This document shows positions 12,620 to 21,134 of a DNA stretch of 64,000 nucleotides, piece after piece. The stretch spans positions 1 through 64,000 of the forward strand of contig CAMATZ010000016.1 in the NCBI GenBank assembly GCA_945861275.1, given 5' to 3'. Under the pieces are notes generated by a model. It was not told the DNA's origin and ran no database searches. It worked only from the letters and a program-made list of their open reading frames with translations. Position 1 is the first letter of the stretch. Each line of letters starts with the position of its first letter. The stretch comes from Bordetella parapertussis. Lineage in GTDB: Bacteria; Pseudomonadota; Gammaproteobacteria; Burkholderiales; SG8-41. A program made the translations under genes and the position numbers.

Positions 12620-14695
12620 ATGGTAGCGCTCACCACAGCGGAACTCGTCGCTCAACTCGACGCGCTGATGAATCCGGTGTTGTCATCACGCCGCACGGCG
12701 ACGCCGCTTGCGACAGCGCTCGCTGCAGCCACGCGCGAGCAGCAGGATTTCACGCTGCGCTGGGTTGAAGTCATCGCCCGCAGCAATTACGAATTGGCCT
12801 ATCAATTTGCCGCGGCGGCACCTGTCGCGCTGGCTGCGCTGGACGACGATGCCGCGCAAACGTGGGTCATTCATGCGCTGGATGCCTATGACCGCGAAGG
12901 TCTGTATCAAGGCACCGAAGTATTCAAAAACTTTTCTGGTTTTGCGACACGCGCCGACGCCAAGGCCGCAGTTGGTTATGAAGAAGTCGCGCCCGTGCTG
13001 GCGCTTTACGTCTGCGCCCTGTCCGGACGGCGCATGAAAATTGACGCCGCTCCGCTCGCATGGACGGATACCGAAACGCTATACCTGCCGCTGCGCATGG
13101 CTGCGGGTGCGAATCGCGCGCAAAATTTTCTCATCTACAAAATTATCAGCACGCTGCTGTGGGCGCAAAACCGCTACGGCACCTTTAACGCTGATCTCGA
13201 CGGCGCGGCTCGGCGCCACGCCGATCCGGCGCGCGCACTGGATTGGCTGAATTACCTGGAGTGCGTGCGGCTGGAAGCACAAATCGCCCGCGCGCTGCCG
13301 GGACTCGCGCGCGACATCGCGGCACTACGCGGCAGCAGCATCGATGGCGCCACACGCTACGCGCGGCTACACCTGTCCGGCGCAACCGTGGAGGACAGCA
13401 TTGCCCTGCTAAACACACTACAGCTCAGCGACGAGGCGCCACGCCATGCTTGGATGGGTGTGTTGCGCCCGGTTGAAGCCGCCGCCACCCGTGCCACACG
13501 TCTCGCGCGTGAAAAAACCGAACTGCAAGCGGCCCTCGCCGCGCTGCGGGATGAGCTGAGCAGCAGCGACGATGGCGCGGACAGGCGCGCAGATGATGCG
13601 ACAGCCCATTTCGAGGCCTCCCTAAAAACCAATGCCGACGGCGAGCACGAATGCGAACTGTATTTTGGCGGTGAACCCTTCGCGCTGCCCGACCCCATAC
13701 GCAATCTGCTCGAATCCATCGTGCAGGATTTAGGCGATATTCCCGGTGACTACCTCACGCCGGCAAGCGCCAGCGCCCTCCAACCGGACGCCGATGACGC
13801 CGCAGACCTGCGCACCGAAGACAACGCGCTCTACTACGACGAATGGGATTACCAGCGCCGTCACTACCGCAAGAACTGGTGCGTGCTGCGCGAGCGGGAT
13901 GTGCCGGCGGGCGACGCTGATTTTGTCAACGCCACGCTGAAAAAATACGCTCCGCAAGTCGCACACCTCAAACGCAGTTTCGAAATGCTGCGCGGTGAAG
14001 ACCGTCTCCTGAAACGCATGAACCACGGCGACAATATCGACCTCGATGCCGTGATCGCCGCTTATGCCGACATGCAATCCGGCCGGGAACTCAGCGAACG
14101 GCTATTCACCAAACGCCGTAAAGCCGAGCGCAATCTGGCGGTGATGTTCATGGTCGATATGAGCGGCTCGACCAAAGGCTGGATCAACGACGCTGCGCGC
14201 GAAGCCCTGGTGTTGCTGAGTGAAGCGCTCGAAGTGCTGGGAGACCGTTACGCGATTTACGGCTTTTCGGGTATCACGCGCAGGCGTTGCGAGATTTTTC
14301 GCGTGAAGCGTTTCGATGAACCGTACTCGAAATTGGTGCAGCAACGCATCGCGGGTGTTGCGCCGCAGGACTACACGCGCATGGGTGTGGCGATCCGCCA
14401 TCTCAGCGCGCTGCTGGAAGGCATCGATGCGCGCACCAAACTGTTGATCACGCTCTCCGACGGCAAGCCCGACGACTATAGCGACAACTATCGCGGCGAA
14501 TACGGCATCGAAGACACACGCCAGGCGCTGCTCGAAGCGCATCGCGCGGGGATTAAACCGTTTTGCATTACGATAGATGACGCAGCGCGCGACTATCTGC
14601 CGCATATGTATGGCGCGGTGAACTGGACGCTGGTCGATGACGTCTCACATTTACCGTTGAAGGTGGCGGATGTATACCGGCGGCTAACAACTTGA
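12620..14695 (+). CDS. CbbO/NorD-type VWA-domain protein, partner of the AAA+ ATPase
   Basis: Adaptor that links the upstream AAA+ ring to its client. A long helical N-terminal region (~1-480) precedes a C-terminal von Willebrand A domain with the MIDAS motif DMSGST starting at Asp513; further MIDAS-like residues occur in DYTRMG and LSDGKPDD. The 691-residue length fits the NorD/CbbO group. It begins 47 bases after the ATPase stop, so the pair forms an operon. The 47-base gap contains one partial arm of the ATCTGTG repeat found at 32605 and 49269. Confidence 0.88.
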   Translation: MVALTTAELVAQLDALMNPVLSSRRTATPLATALAAATREQQDFTLRWVEVIARSNYELAYQFAAAAPVALAALDDDAAQTWVIHALDAYDREGLYQGTEVFKNFSGFATRADAKAAVGYEEVAPVLALYVCALSGRRMKIDAAPLAWTDTETLYLPLRMAAGANRAQNFLIYKIISTLLWAQNRYGTFNADLDGAARRHADPARALDWLNYLECVRLEAQIARALPGLARDIAALRGSSIDGATRYARLHLSGATVEDSIALLNTLQLSDEAPRHAWMGVLRPVEAAATRATRLAREKTELQAALAALRDELSSSDDGADRRADDATAHFEASLKTNADGEHECELYFGGEPFALPDPIRNLLESIVQDLGDIPGDYLTPASASALQPDADDAADLRTEDNALYYDEWDYQRRHYRKNWCVLRERDVPAGDADFVNATLKKYAPQVAHLKRSFEMLRGEDRLLKRMNHGDNIDLDAVIAAYADMQSGRELSERLFTKRRKAERNLAVMFMVDMSGSTKGWINDAAREALVLLSEALEVLGDRYAIYGFSGITRRRCEIFRVKRFDEPYSKLVQQRIAGVAPQDYTRMGVAIRHLSALLEGIDARTKLLITLSDGKPDDYSDNYRGEYGIEDTRQALLEAHRAGIKPFCITIDDAARDYLPHMYGAVNWTLVDDVSHLPLKVADVYRRLTT

Positions 14696-14715
14696 TAACT
14701 ATAATTTAACCTTTA

Positions 14716-14729
14716 AAAACAAATACTTA
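14716..14729 (+). repeat. AT-rich start-site motif, copy 1
   Basis: Exact AAAACAAATACTTA whose last A is the first base of the sugar dehydrogenase ATG. No Shine-Dalgarno stands between it and the start. Confidence 0.6.
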
Positions 14730-15859
14730 TGAAACCACTCTATAAGCGGCTGATTACCGTCGCCGGTTGTTTTCTGCTCGCCGCCGGAGGCGCGTGGGCA
14801 CAAACACACGCGTCGCAGGAACACAAATTTCGCACCGTCACCATGACCGAAGGTTTGAATCACCCGTGGTCGCTCGCGTTCCTGCCCGATGGACGCATGC
14901 TGGTCACGGAGCGCGCAGGGCGCCTGCGCATCATCGGCAAGGATTTTAAACTCGATCCACAGCCTGTCGCCGGCGTTCCTGTGGTTGCGGCGGTCGGCCA
15001 GGGAGGTTTGATGGAGGTGGCGCTGCATCCGAAATTCGCCGAAAACAATGTCGTCTATTTGTCGTATTCAGCCGGTGATCGCGATGGCATAGGCACCGAG
15101 TTGGCGCGCGGCGTGTTACGTGGAAAACAGTTGGAGAACATGCAGGTCGTTTTTCGCATGGAACCCAAACTGCGCACCGGCTATCACTTCGGCTCACGCA
15201 TTGTGTTCGACCGCGAGGGTTACCTTTACCTCACCCTTGGCGACCGCGGTGAAATGGAGCGCGCGCAAAATCCCGGCGACCACAATGGCTCGGTCATACG
15301 CCTGCACGACGATGGCCGCGTGCCCAAAGACAACCCCTTCGTGGGCAGGCCCGGCTGGCGTGCGGAGAAATTCACCCTGGGCAATCGCAACATGCAGGGA
15401 GCGGCACTGCATCCGCAAACCGGCATGCTGTGGACACACGAACACGGCCCGCAGGGCGGCGACGAAATCAATGTGATTCGCGCCGGCGTCAACTACGGCT
15501 GGCCGGTGATCACTTACGGCGCGAACTATGGCACCGGCAGCAAAATTGGCGAGGGCACGGCAAAGGACGGCATGGCGCAGCCGCTGCACCGTTGGGTGCC
15601 CTCGATTGCACCATCGGGTATGGCCTTTTACAGCGCCAGCAAATTTGCAAAGTGGCGCGGCGATTTGTTTGTTGGCGCGTTGAAGGATCAAATGCTGGTG
15701 CGCCTGAAACTCGACGGTGAAAAAGTCGTGCACGAAGAACGCATGCTGAAAAATGCGCTGGGCCGTATCCGCGACGTGCGGCAAGGGCCGGATGGCTTTA
15801 TTTACCTGCTAACCGATGCGCCGAATGGCGTGCTGGCGCGGTTGGAGCCTGCGGACTGA
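14729..15859 (+). CDS. Periplasmic PQQ-dependent soluble aldose/sorbosone dehydrogenase (YliI-like)
   Basis: Secreted six-bladed propeller dehydrogenase that oxidises aldose sugars using PQQ. The signal peptide is residues 1-24 (ending GGAWA-Q). Family motifs are seen: NHPWSLAFLPDGRMLVTERAGRLR near the N-terminus, GYHFGSRIVFDREGYLYLTLGDRG in the middle, and EHGPQGGDEINVIRAGVNYGWP later. The 376-residue length is typical. It starts 33 bases after the VWA gene. The ATG overlaps the end of the AAAACAAATACTTA motif and no purine-rich ribosome site is visible. Confidence 0.9.
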   Translation: MKPLYKRLITVAGCFLLAAGGAWAQTHASQEHKFRTVTMTEGLNHPWSLAFLPDGRMLVTERAGRLRIIGKDFKLDPQPVAGVPVVAAVGQGGLMEVALHPKFAENNVVYLSYSAGDRDGIGTELARGVLRGKQLENMQVVFRMEPKLRTGYHFGSRIVFDREGYLYLTLGDRGEMERAQNPGDHNGSVIRLHDDGRVPKDNPFVGRPGWRAEKFTLGNRNMQGAALHPQTGMLWTHEHGPQGGDEINVIRAGVNYGWPVITYGANYGTGSKIGEGTAKDGMAQPLHRWVPSIAPSGMAFYSASKFAKWRGDLFVGALKDQMLVRLKLDGEKVVHEERMLKNALGRIRDVRQGPDGFIYLLTDAPNGVLARLEPAD

Positions 15860-15921
15860 CTTCCGATGGGCAAGGCGGCGCGTGCCCAACCTTGATCGAT
15901 ATGGCGCAGCGCTAGGATTTC

Positions 15922-16851
15922 ATGGAACTCACCTGGATTTGGATACCGATCGCGGTTTTCGCCGCGCTGATGCAGGCCGTGCGCACGGCTGCGCAAAAGA
16001 CACTCAATCAAAGCCTCTCGACCATGGGCACCACCTACGTGCGCTCGCTGTTCGGCATGCCGGTGCTTGTCATTTTCCTCGGCGCCGCCGTGTTTTATAG
16101 CGGACTCGGCGTTCCCCGCTTCGATGCCGCCTTCCTGTGCTACAGCGCCGCAGCCGCGCTGACCCAGGTTTTGGCGACAGCATTGCTGATTTACATGTTC
16201 CGCCTGAAGAATTTTGTCGTCGGCACGATGCTGACCAAGACCGACGTCATCATGACAGCACTCATCGGCACGGTACTATTCTCGGAGCAGCTGACGCCAC
16301 TGGGCTGGGCAGCGCTGCTGGTGGTGTTCTGCGGTGTCATCCTGATGCTGGTAGGCAAGACCGGCACTGCGGCCTTCCGCGCCAGCGGCGATACCTTGTC
16401 GGGCCTCATTTTCGGACGTGCCACTGCGGTCGCCCTGATGTGCGCGCTGTTGTTCACGCTGTCGTACCTTTTCCTGCGCGAAGCCATGCTTGTGCTCGGC
16501 GCGCAGCATCATTTTTTGTGGCGCGCCGGCTGGACGGTGGTGCTGGTGACGGGGCTGCAAACCGTTTGCCTCGGCATCTGGCTCGCGGCAAAGGAACCGC
16601 AGGTATTCAGACGGATGTGGCCACTGCGCGGCATCGCCAGTTTCATCGGCATCACCAGCGCACTCGGCTCGATAGGCTGGTTTTCGGCTTTCGCGCTGCA
16701 GAATGCATCGTATGTCCGCGCCGTTGGCCAAATCGAAGCGGTGTTCACGTTGGTAATCTCGTGGCTCTATTTCCGCGAGAAGATCACCGTGCTTGAATTA
16801 ATCGGGATAGCGTTCACGGTAGCTGGCGTGCTGATGTTCAGGCTTGTTTAA
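15922..16851 (+). CDS. EamA/DMT-family inner-membrane transporter
   Basis: Predicted metabolite exporter of about ten membrane helices with two EamA repeats. The halves end in the typical ALIGTVLFSEQLTPLGWAALLVVFCGVILML (~residues 110-140) and WLYFREKITVLELIGIAFTVAGVLMF (C-terminus). Length 309 residues is standard. Substrate cannot be inferred. It is the last gene of the plus-strand run and converges on an MFS gene across an inverted repeat. Confidence 0.9.
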   Translation: MELTWIWIPIAVFAALMQAVRTAAQKTLNQSLSTMGTTYVRSLFGMPVLVIFLGAAVFYSGLGVPRFDAAFLCYSAAAALTQVLATALLIYMFRLKNFVVGTMLTKTDVIMTALIGTVLFSEQLTPLGWAALLVVFCGVILMLVGKTGTAAFRASGDTLSGLIFGRATAVALMCALLFTLSYLFLREAMLVLGAQHHFLWRAGWTVVLVTGLQTVCLGIWLAAKEPQVFRRMWPLRGIASFIGITSALGSIGWFSAFALQNASYVRAVGQIEAVFTLVISWLYFREKITVLELIGIAFTVAGVLMFRLV

Positions 16852-16878
16852 GGACACCCTGTCAAGTCGGATTAGCCC

Positions 16879-16935
16879 GTAGCGTGCGTCGTGCGCGCGA
16901 TCAACCGAACGACCCGTGCGCATGGCGCACGCTAC
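16879..16935. repeat. Imperfect inverted repeat between convergent genes
   Basis: Arms 16879-16899 and 16915-16935 pair as GTAGCGTGCG...CGCACGCTAC with four internal mismatches. The right arm contains the last codons and stop of the MFS gene. It may act as a bidirectional terminator but has no T-tract. Confidence 0.6.
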
Positions 16936-18563
16936 GCGCTCTTGAATCGCGTCACCCGCGCAAACACTATCGCCGCGAACGGCATCGCCAGCGCGACCAC
17001 CATGCCGATGATCAACAGATCACCCAACTGGCTATAGTCCTGCGCTACCGTTACCACGCCGTCGGGGGTGCGCACTTCACGCGCAACGGTGTAGAGCTGG
17101 TTCAGATATTTGGTGCCGAGTTGTGCCGCCGACAGCGCGAGGTTGGTGAATGAAGCCATCACAGCAAAGTAGGTCGCCTTCAGGTTCGCCGGCGCTGAAC
17201 GCGCGATCCACGCCAGCATGGGGATCATCGCCACCTGTCCCAGGGGCGCCGCCAGTGAAGTATCCACCAGCGCGATGGTGCGCGCGCCTATCGCGCCATC
17301 GGTCAGCGCGGCCGTCCACACGTGCAAGCCGTAGTACATGCCGACCGTTGGCAGCGACAGCACCGTCGAGCATATCGCGAGGAACCCCACGACATAGGCA
17401 ATCGAATGATCGGCCATGAAACGCCGGAACATAAAGATGCCTAACAATGTCAGCACATTGCCGATCAACCCCAGTGTGGAGAGGAACTGCTCGTCAAAAC
17501 GCAGCACGTCGATCATCCACCACGACACGCCGGGACCGGCATCGGGTACCGCGCGAAAAACAAATATCACCACCGCAGTGCCGACCAGCGTGGCGCGCAA
17601 ATCGGGGGCCAGTTCGCGCGTGAGCCGCGCAATCAGGAATATCAGAATCGCCATCGAGCCGGCGAACACGATCTCCTGCTTCAACTCGATATCGCTGAAT
17701 CCCATGAGCAGGGTAAACGCCACGAAGGCGAGACTGCCGCCGAGTATCCACCAGTTCGGCGCGGTCTTGTCCGCGTGGTCATCGAGCGCGGCACGTATCG
17801 CCTCTGCGCTCGTGCCAGAAGCGCGCAAGCGACGCCGTTCGCGCGAGCGCAGCACGGACGCGAGCACCACACCGAGCACCGACACCACGGGGATGATCAG
17901 CGCCCATTCATAAAGCTGGATATAAATTGCCGCCTTGGCGGCTTTCGACAGGCCTTCGCTGTCGGCAAACACGATGATGTTGACCAGCGCCACCAGCACC
18001 GTGCCGCCGATGATGGCCACACGCCCCAGCGTCTGCATCGTCGTGTGCATAAGTTTTTGCTGCGCATCGGGGATCAGCTGGCCTGCATCATCGAGCTTGG
18101 GCACCGCCTCCACGGTCATCGCATCGGCCACCACGTCCTGAATCACATAGCCGATGGGCGAGAGCAGCGTCGCCAGCACGAACCAGGCTTTGACCGGCAT
18201 CACCGCGGCCATGGCGTCGCGATTGCCCAGCAGTCCCACCATGATCAGCAGACTCGCGGCAATCAGGCTCGCGCCGAAATAAACCAGCAATCCTTTCCAG
18301 CGCCAGATCAGATCGGTAATATGCCCGACCGGCATTTTGACCGCATACGGGATACCGGCCCAGAAACCGAGTGCCGCAAGAAACTCGGCACTGAGATCGA
18401 GATGATCCTTGACGAAGAAGGTGCCGACGATGGCCGTCAGCCCGGAAATGCCCGCCGCCACGTACACCATCATCGGCGGCAGATACGAAAGCCGGAATTC
18501 GCGCAGCACTTCGACTATGTTTTGGTCGAACCAGTGGCGCAGATAGCGCAGGACGGCGATCAC
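16932..18563 (-). CDS. MFS-type membrane transporter, possibly of the folate-biopterin (BT1) group
   Basis: A 543-residue integral membrane protein with about 12-14 hydrophobic helices. The stretch near residues 125-150 (LATLLSPIGYVIQDVVADAMTVEAV) recalls the conserved Asp-rich motif of BT1/folate-biopterin carriers, and long cytoplasmic loops occur around 150-180 and 235-265. The subfamily assignment is tentative and the substrate unknown. A GTG/ATG choice is not an issue: the ATG at 18563 starts MIAVLRYLRHW. It lies downstream of scpB on the same strand with a 55-base gap. Confidence 0.75.
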   Translation of the reverse strand: MIAVLRYLRHWFDQNIVEVLREFRLSYLPPMMVYVAAGISGLTAIVGTFFVKDHLDLSAEFLAALGFWAGIPYAVKMPVGHITDLIWRWKGLLVYFGASLIAASLLIMVGLLGNRDAMAAVMPVKAWFVLATLLSPIGYVIQDVVADAMTVEAVPKLDDAGQLIPDAQQKLMHTTMQTLGRVAIIGGTVLVALVNIIVFADSEGLSKAAKAAIYIQLYEWALIIPVVSVLGVVLASVLRSRERRRLRASGTSAEAIRAALDDHADKTAPNWWILGGSLAFVAFTLLMGFSDIELKQEIVFAGSMAILIFLIARLTRELAPDLRATLVGTAVVIFVFRAVPDAGPGVSWWMIDVLRFDEQFLSTLGLIGNVLTLLGIFMFRRFMADHSIAYVVGFLAICSTVLSLPTVGMYYGLHVWTAALTDGAIGARTIALVDTSLAAPLGQVAMIPMLAWIARSAPANLKATYFAVMASFTNLALSAAQLGTKYLNQLYTVAREVRTPDGVVTVAQDYSQLGDLLIIGMVVALAMPFAAIVFARVTRFKSA

Positions 18564-18618
18564 GGCTGATGGAAGTTAGCAGCTACCCGCGGGCGCCGGT
18601 GTAGCCGCTGTTCGCGAC

Positions 18619-19449
18619 TCAATGCAACTGCGAGGACGGCGGCGTTTCATCCGCGGCGGCGACCACGGCATCAGGCAACTCGTCGTCCACATCATCATCC
18701 ATCAGGCCTTCGCCAGCCGATAAGGAGGATGCGCCACGGCGCTGTGGCATGTTCATCTCCAACTGCGCGGCGCCGCTGGAATCCACCAGCGCGCCCAGAT
18801 CATCCAGCGGCGGCAGTTCCTCCAGCGAGCGCAAACTCAGGTCATCGAGAAACTGCCTGGTGGTGGCGTAAATCGCCGGACGCCCCGGCACTTCGCGATG
18901 GCCGATCACATCGATCCAGCCGCGCGCTTCGAGTGATTTGATAATGTTGCTGCTCACCACCACACCGCGAATGTCTTCGATGTCGCCGCGCGTTACCGGC
19001 TGGCGGTACGCAATAATCGCCAGCGTTTCCATCACCGCGCGCGAATACTTGGGCGCTTTCAGCGGATTTAATTTATCGAGATAACGCTGCAACTCCGGCT
19101 TCGAGCGAAAGCGCCAGCCCGACGCCACGTTCACCAATTCCACGCCGCGCCCTTCCCACGACACGCGAATTTCGTCCAGCAGTTTGCGCATCAGTTCATT
19201 GTTGGTTTCGCCGCGCGGGAACATGCGCTTCATTTCGTTGAGCGACAGCGGCTCCGCACTGGTGAGCAGCGCGGTTTCCAGCACGCGCTTGATCAGATCG
19301 ATATCCAGCGCGGCGGCGTCAACAAACGCTTGCGGCGCGTCAGGTGCATCAATGTCCGCGGCATCCGCCGAAGTTTCATACAGCGCCTCGGCAGGCCCCG
19401 CAGCTTCGACAACCTCCGGGGCAACGGTTGGTTCTGTTTTTTCACTCAT
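18619..19449 (-). CDS. scpB: Segregation and condensation protein B
   Basis: Kleisin-associated winged-helix subunit of the SMC-ScpAB condensin, acting on chromosome organisation. The core (residues ~50-215) has the family pattern: VLETALLTSAEPLSLNEMKRMF, then YSRAVMETLAIIAYRQPVTRGDIEDIRGV and VIGHREVPGRPAIYATTRQFLD. Acidic, low-complexity tails flank it at both ends, making it longer (276) than the usual ~200. The ribosome site GGAGGT lies inside the last codons of scpA, giving tight coupling. Confidence 0.95.
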   Translation of the reverse strand: MSEKTEPTVAPEVVEAAGPAEALYETSADAADIDAPDAPQAFVDAAALDIDLIKRVLETALLTSAEPLSLNEMKRMFPRGETNNELMRKLLDEIRVSWEGRGVELVNVASGWRFRSKPELQRYLDKLNPLKAPKYSRAVMETLAIIAYRQPVTRGDIEDIRGVVVSSNIIKSLEARGWIDVIGHREVPGRPAIYATTRQFLDDLSLRSLEELPPLDDLGALVDSSGAAQLEMNMPQRRGASSLSAGEGLMDDDVDDELPDAVVAAADETPPSSQLH

Positions 19450-19451
19450 GG

Positions 19452-20273
19452 CTACACCTCCGTTACGGCACTGCCCAGCTTGACATAGATCGGTGCATAG
19501 GCCGCTTGCTGCGTAATCTGCACCAGCGATTCGCGCGCGAGTTCAAGCAGGGCGATGAACGTCACCACCAGTACCGGCAAGCCTTCCGTCGCAGAAAAAA
19601 GCTGCGTGAACTCCACAAACTCCGCGTCCTGCAGGCGCCGCAAAATGCGCGTCATGTGCGCGCGCACCGACAACTGCTCGCGCGTGATTTTGTGATGGCT
19701 GTTGAGCTTGGCGCGATTTAATATGGTCAGCCACGCCAGCTTCAGATCGATGGGCGACACATCCGGCGGAATCATACCATCGCGCTCGAACAGCACATTT
19801 ACCGGCATATAATCGCGCCCGGCAACCGGAATTTCACCCAGGTACTGCGCGCCTTTTTTCATCTGCTCGTATTCGAGCAGGCGGCGCACCAATTCCGCGC
19901 GCGGATCCTCTTCCAGCGTAATGCCCGACGGACGCGGCAGCAACATGCGCGATTTGATCTCGATCAACATCGCCGCCATCAGCAGATATTCCGCCGCCAG
20001 CTCAAGCTGCTTGGTGCGCATCAGCTCGACGTATTCAAGATATTGCCGCGTCAGCTTCGCCATCGGGATATCGAGAACGCTGATGTTCTCTTTGCGAATC
20101 AGGTACAGCAGCAAATCCAGCGGCCCCTCGAATTGCTCAAGAAAAACCTCCAGCGCATCCGGCGGAATGTAGAGATCATGCGGCATCTCCAGCATCGGCT
20201 CGCCGTAGACCTTGGCAATGTGCTCGGCGGGTGCGTCCAGCGGCACCATCGGCTCAGGCATGGACGAATCCAT
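19452..20273 (-). CDS. scpA: Segregation and condensation protein A (kleisin)
   Basis: Kleisin of the SMC-ScpAB complex. LEQFEGPLDLLLYLIRKENISVLDIPMAKLTRQYLEYVE near residues 45-85 is the N-terminal SMC-binding signature, followed by AAEYLLMAAMLIEIKSRMLLPRP. The C-terminal winged helix ends in YVKLGSAVTEV. I prefer ATG 20273; a GTG at 20285 is also possible and would add four residues. scpB follows at once. The usual upstream neighbour trpS is separated by about 860 bases holding a repeat and a broken small gene. Confidence 0.95.
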   Translation of the reverse strand: MDSSMPEPMVPLDAPAEHIAKVYGEPMLEMPHDLYIPPDALEVFLEQFEGPLDLLLYLIRKENISVLDIPMAKLTRQYLEYVELMRTKQLELAAEYLLMAAMLIEIKSRMLLPRPSGITLEEDPRAELVRRLLEYEQMKKGAQYLGEIPVAGRDYMPVNVLFERDGMIPPDVSPIDLKLAWLTILNRAKLNSHHKITREQLSVRAHMTRILRRLQDAEFVEFTQLFSATEGLPVLVVTFIALLELARESLVQITQQAAYAPIYVKLGSAVTEV

Positions 20274-20317
20274 AACGGCGCTCACAGCGCTCTGCTTTCG
20301 CGTACAGAAAACACGTA

Positions 20318-20331
20318 TAAGTATATGTTTT
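20318..20331 (-). repeat. AT-rich start-site motif, near copy upstream of scpA
   Basis: On the minus strand AAAACATATACTTA, one mismatch from the consensus, about 45-58 bases before the scpA ATG and in the same orientation as the gene. Confidence 0.4.
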
Positions 20332-20479
20332 TATAGAACATTTTCACCTTAGTTACGCCCAGTTCAATGCGCATACAAGATTTTACCCCATTTCGCCACA
20401 AAACCCACAACATATAGTGTTTACTGCTTAAATAGAACGCAATAGGTTGATTAAACGGTTGATTGGGAAGGGTTTTTAG

Positions 20480-20791
20480 TTAGGCGGAAAAAACCTGCGT
20501 AGGTTCGCCAAGCAAGACACACTCGACCCCGCGACGCAGTTGAATTCCCCTGAGAGCCGCCGAGCAACGCAGACGCGCCGGGGAATTCGGCGAGGACTGT
20601 CTGAGTCCTCGCGCCGTTGGGTTATGCGAGGGCGAGTTCCGCAGCCGCCCGGCGTGGCGAGTAGCGCAGGAAGGGGTCGGCGAACCGGGGCGGCCTTTTC
20701 TTTGGTTACTTTCTTTTGGCCGTTCAAAAGAAAGTAACCAGCCGCCGGGCTGCCCCCGGCGAAGTTGCAGTTGATTTTGGCGGAGCATCAC
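20480..20791. repeat. Intergenic repeat element with a perfect 15-bp hairpin
   Basis: A GC-rich non-coding block between scpA and trpS. Its core is a perfect inverted repeat, GGTTACTTTCTTTTG (20704-20718) and its complement (20725-20739), around a 6-base loop. From memory, blocks with this GGTTACTTTCTTTTG core recur in many betaproteobacterial and xanthomonad genomes between genes, where they yield spurious short ORFs. The rest of 20286-20479 is AT-rich with no gene. Outer limits are approximate. Confidence 0.65.
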
Positions 20792-20869
20792 GACTAAGCA
20801 TGCGGCGCAATGCGCTTCGCTTATTGACGCCCTACGGAATACACCTTGCGCGTGTTTCGTTATTGCGCC

Positions 20870-21115
20870 TTACTCGCGTTCAGTATTTTTCCGACCTAAT
20901 TTCTTCAAGAGCGCATTCAAAGCGATTTCCATTTCCTTCGTCATAAGCTTGGACGCCGCGATAAGCAAAAGCGTCCCTACCGCCATCAAAGTCCACGCAA
21001 TTACATAGCCTTCCAAGTTGATCGCCGCTGCGTTGAAGAACTATCCATAGGCAAACGTTCCGAACCCAGAGAAACCCAATAGAGCCGCAACAATGCTTCG
21101 ACAGAATTTCAACAT
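20870..21115 (-). pseudogene. Small two-helix membrane protein gene interrupted by an in-frame TAG
   Basis: From ATG 21115 the frame runs 82 codons to TAA at 20870, broken only by TAG at codon 25 (21041-21043). Before the stop: MLKFCRSIVAALLGFSGFGTFAYG, a hydrophobic helix. After it: an NLEGYVIAWTLMAVGTLLLIAAS helix and a Lys/Glu-rich tail ending GRKNTERE. The frame, hydrophobic pattern and codon use continue across the TAG, so this looks like one ~81-residue gene with a nonsense change. It starts 20 bases after trpS on the same strand. No Shine-Dalgarno is visible, and I recognise no family. Confidence 0.55.
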
Positions 21116-21134
21116 TGCGGTGTAAATATCGTAA

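Noticed and set aside
20476..20791. Overlapping short ORFs in the block between scpA and trpS
   Set aside because: They fall within the repeat element with the 15-bp hairpin and have no coding signature.
20870..21115. Selenocysteine or pyrrolysine recoding in the small trpS-adjacent gene
   Set aside because: The interrupting codon is TAG, not TGA, and pyrrolysine is not expected in betaproteobacteria; a nonsense mutation is simpler.
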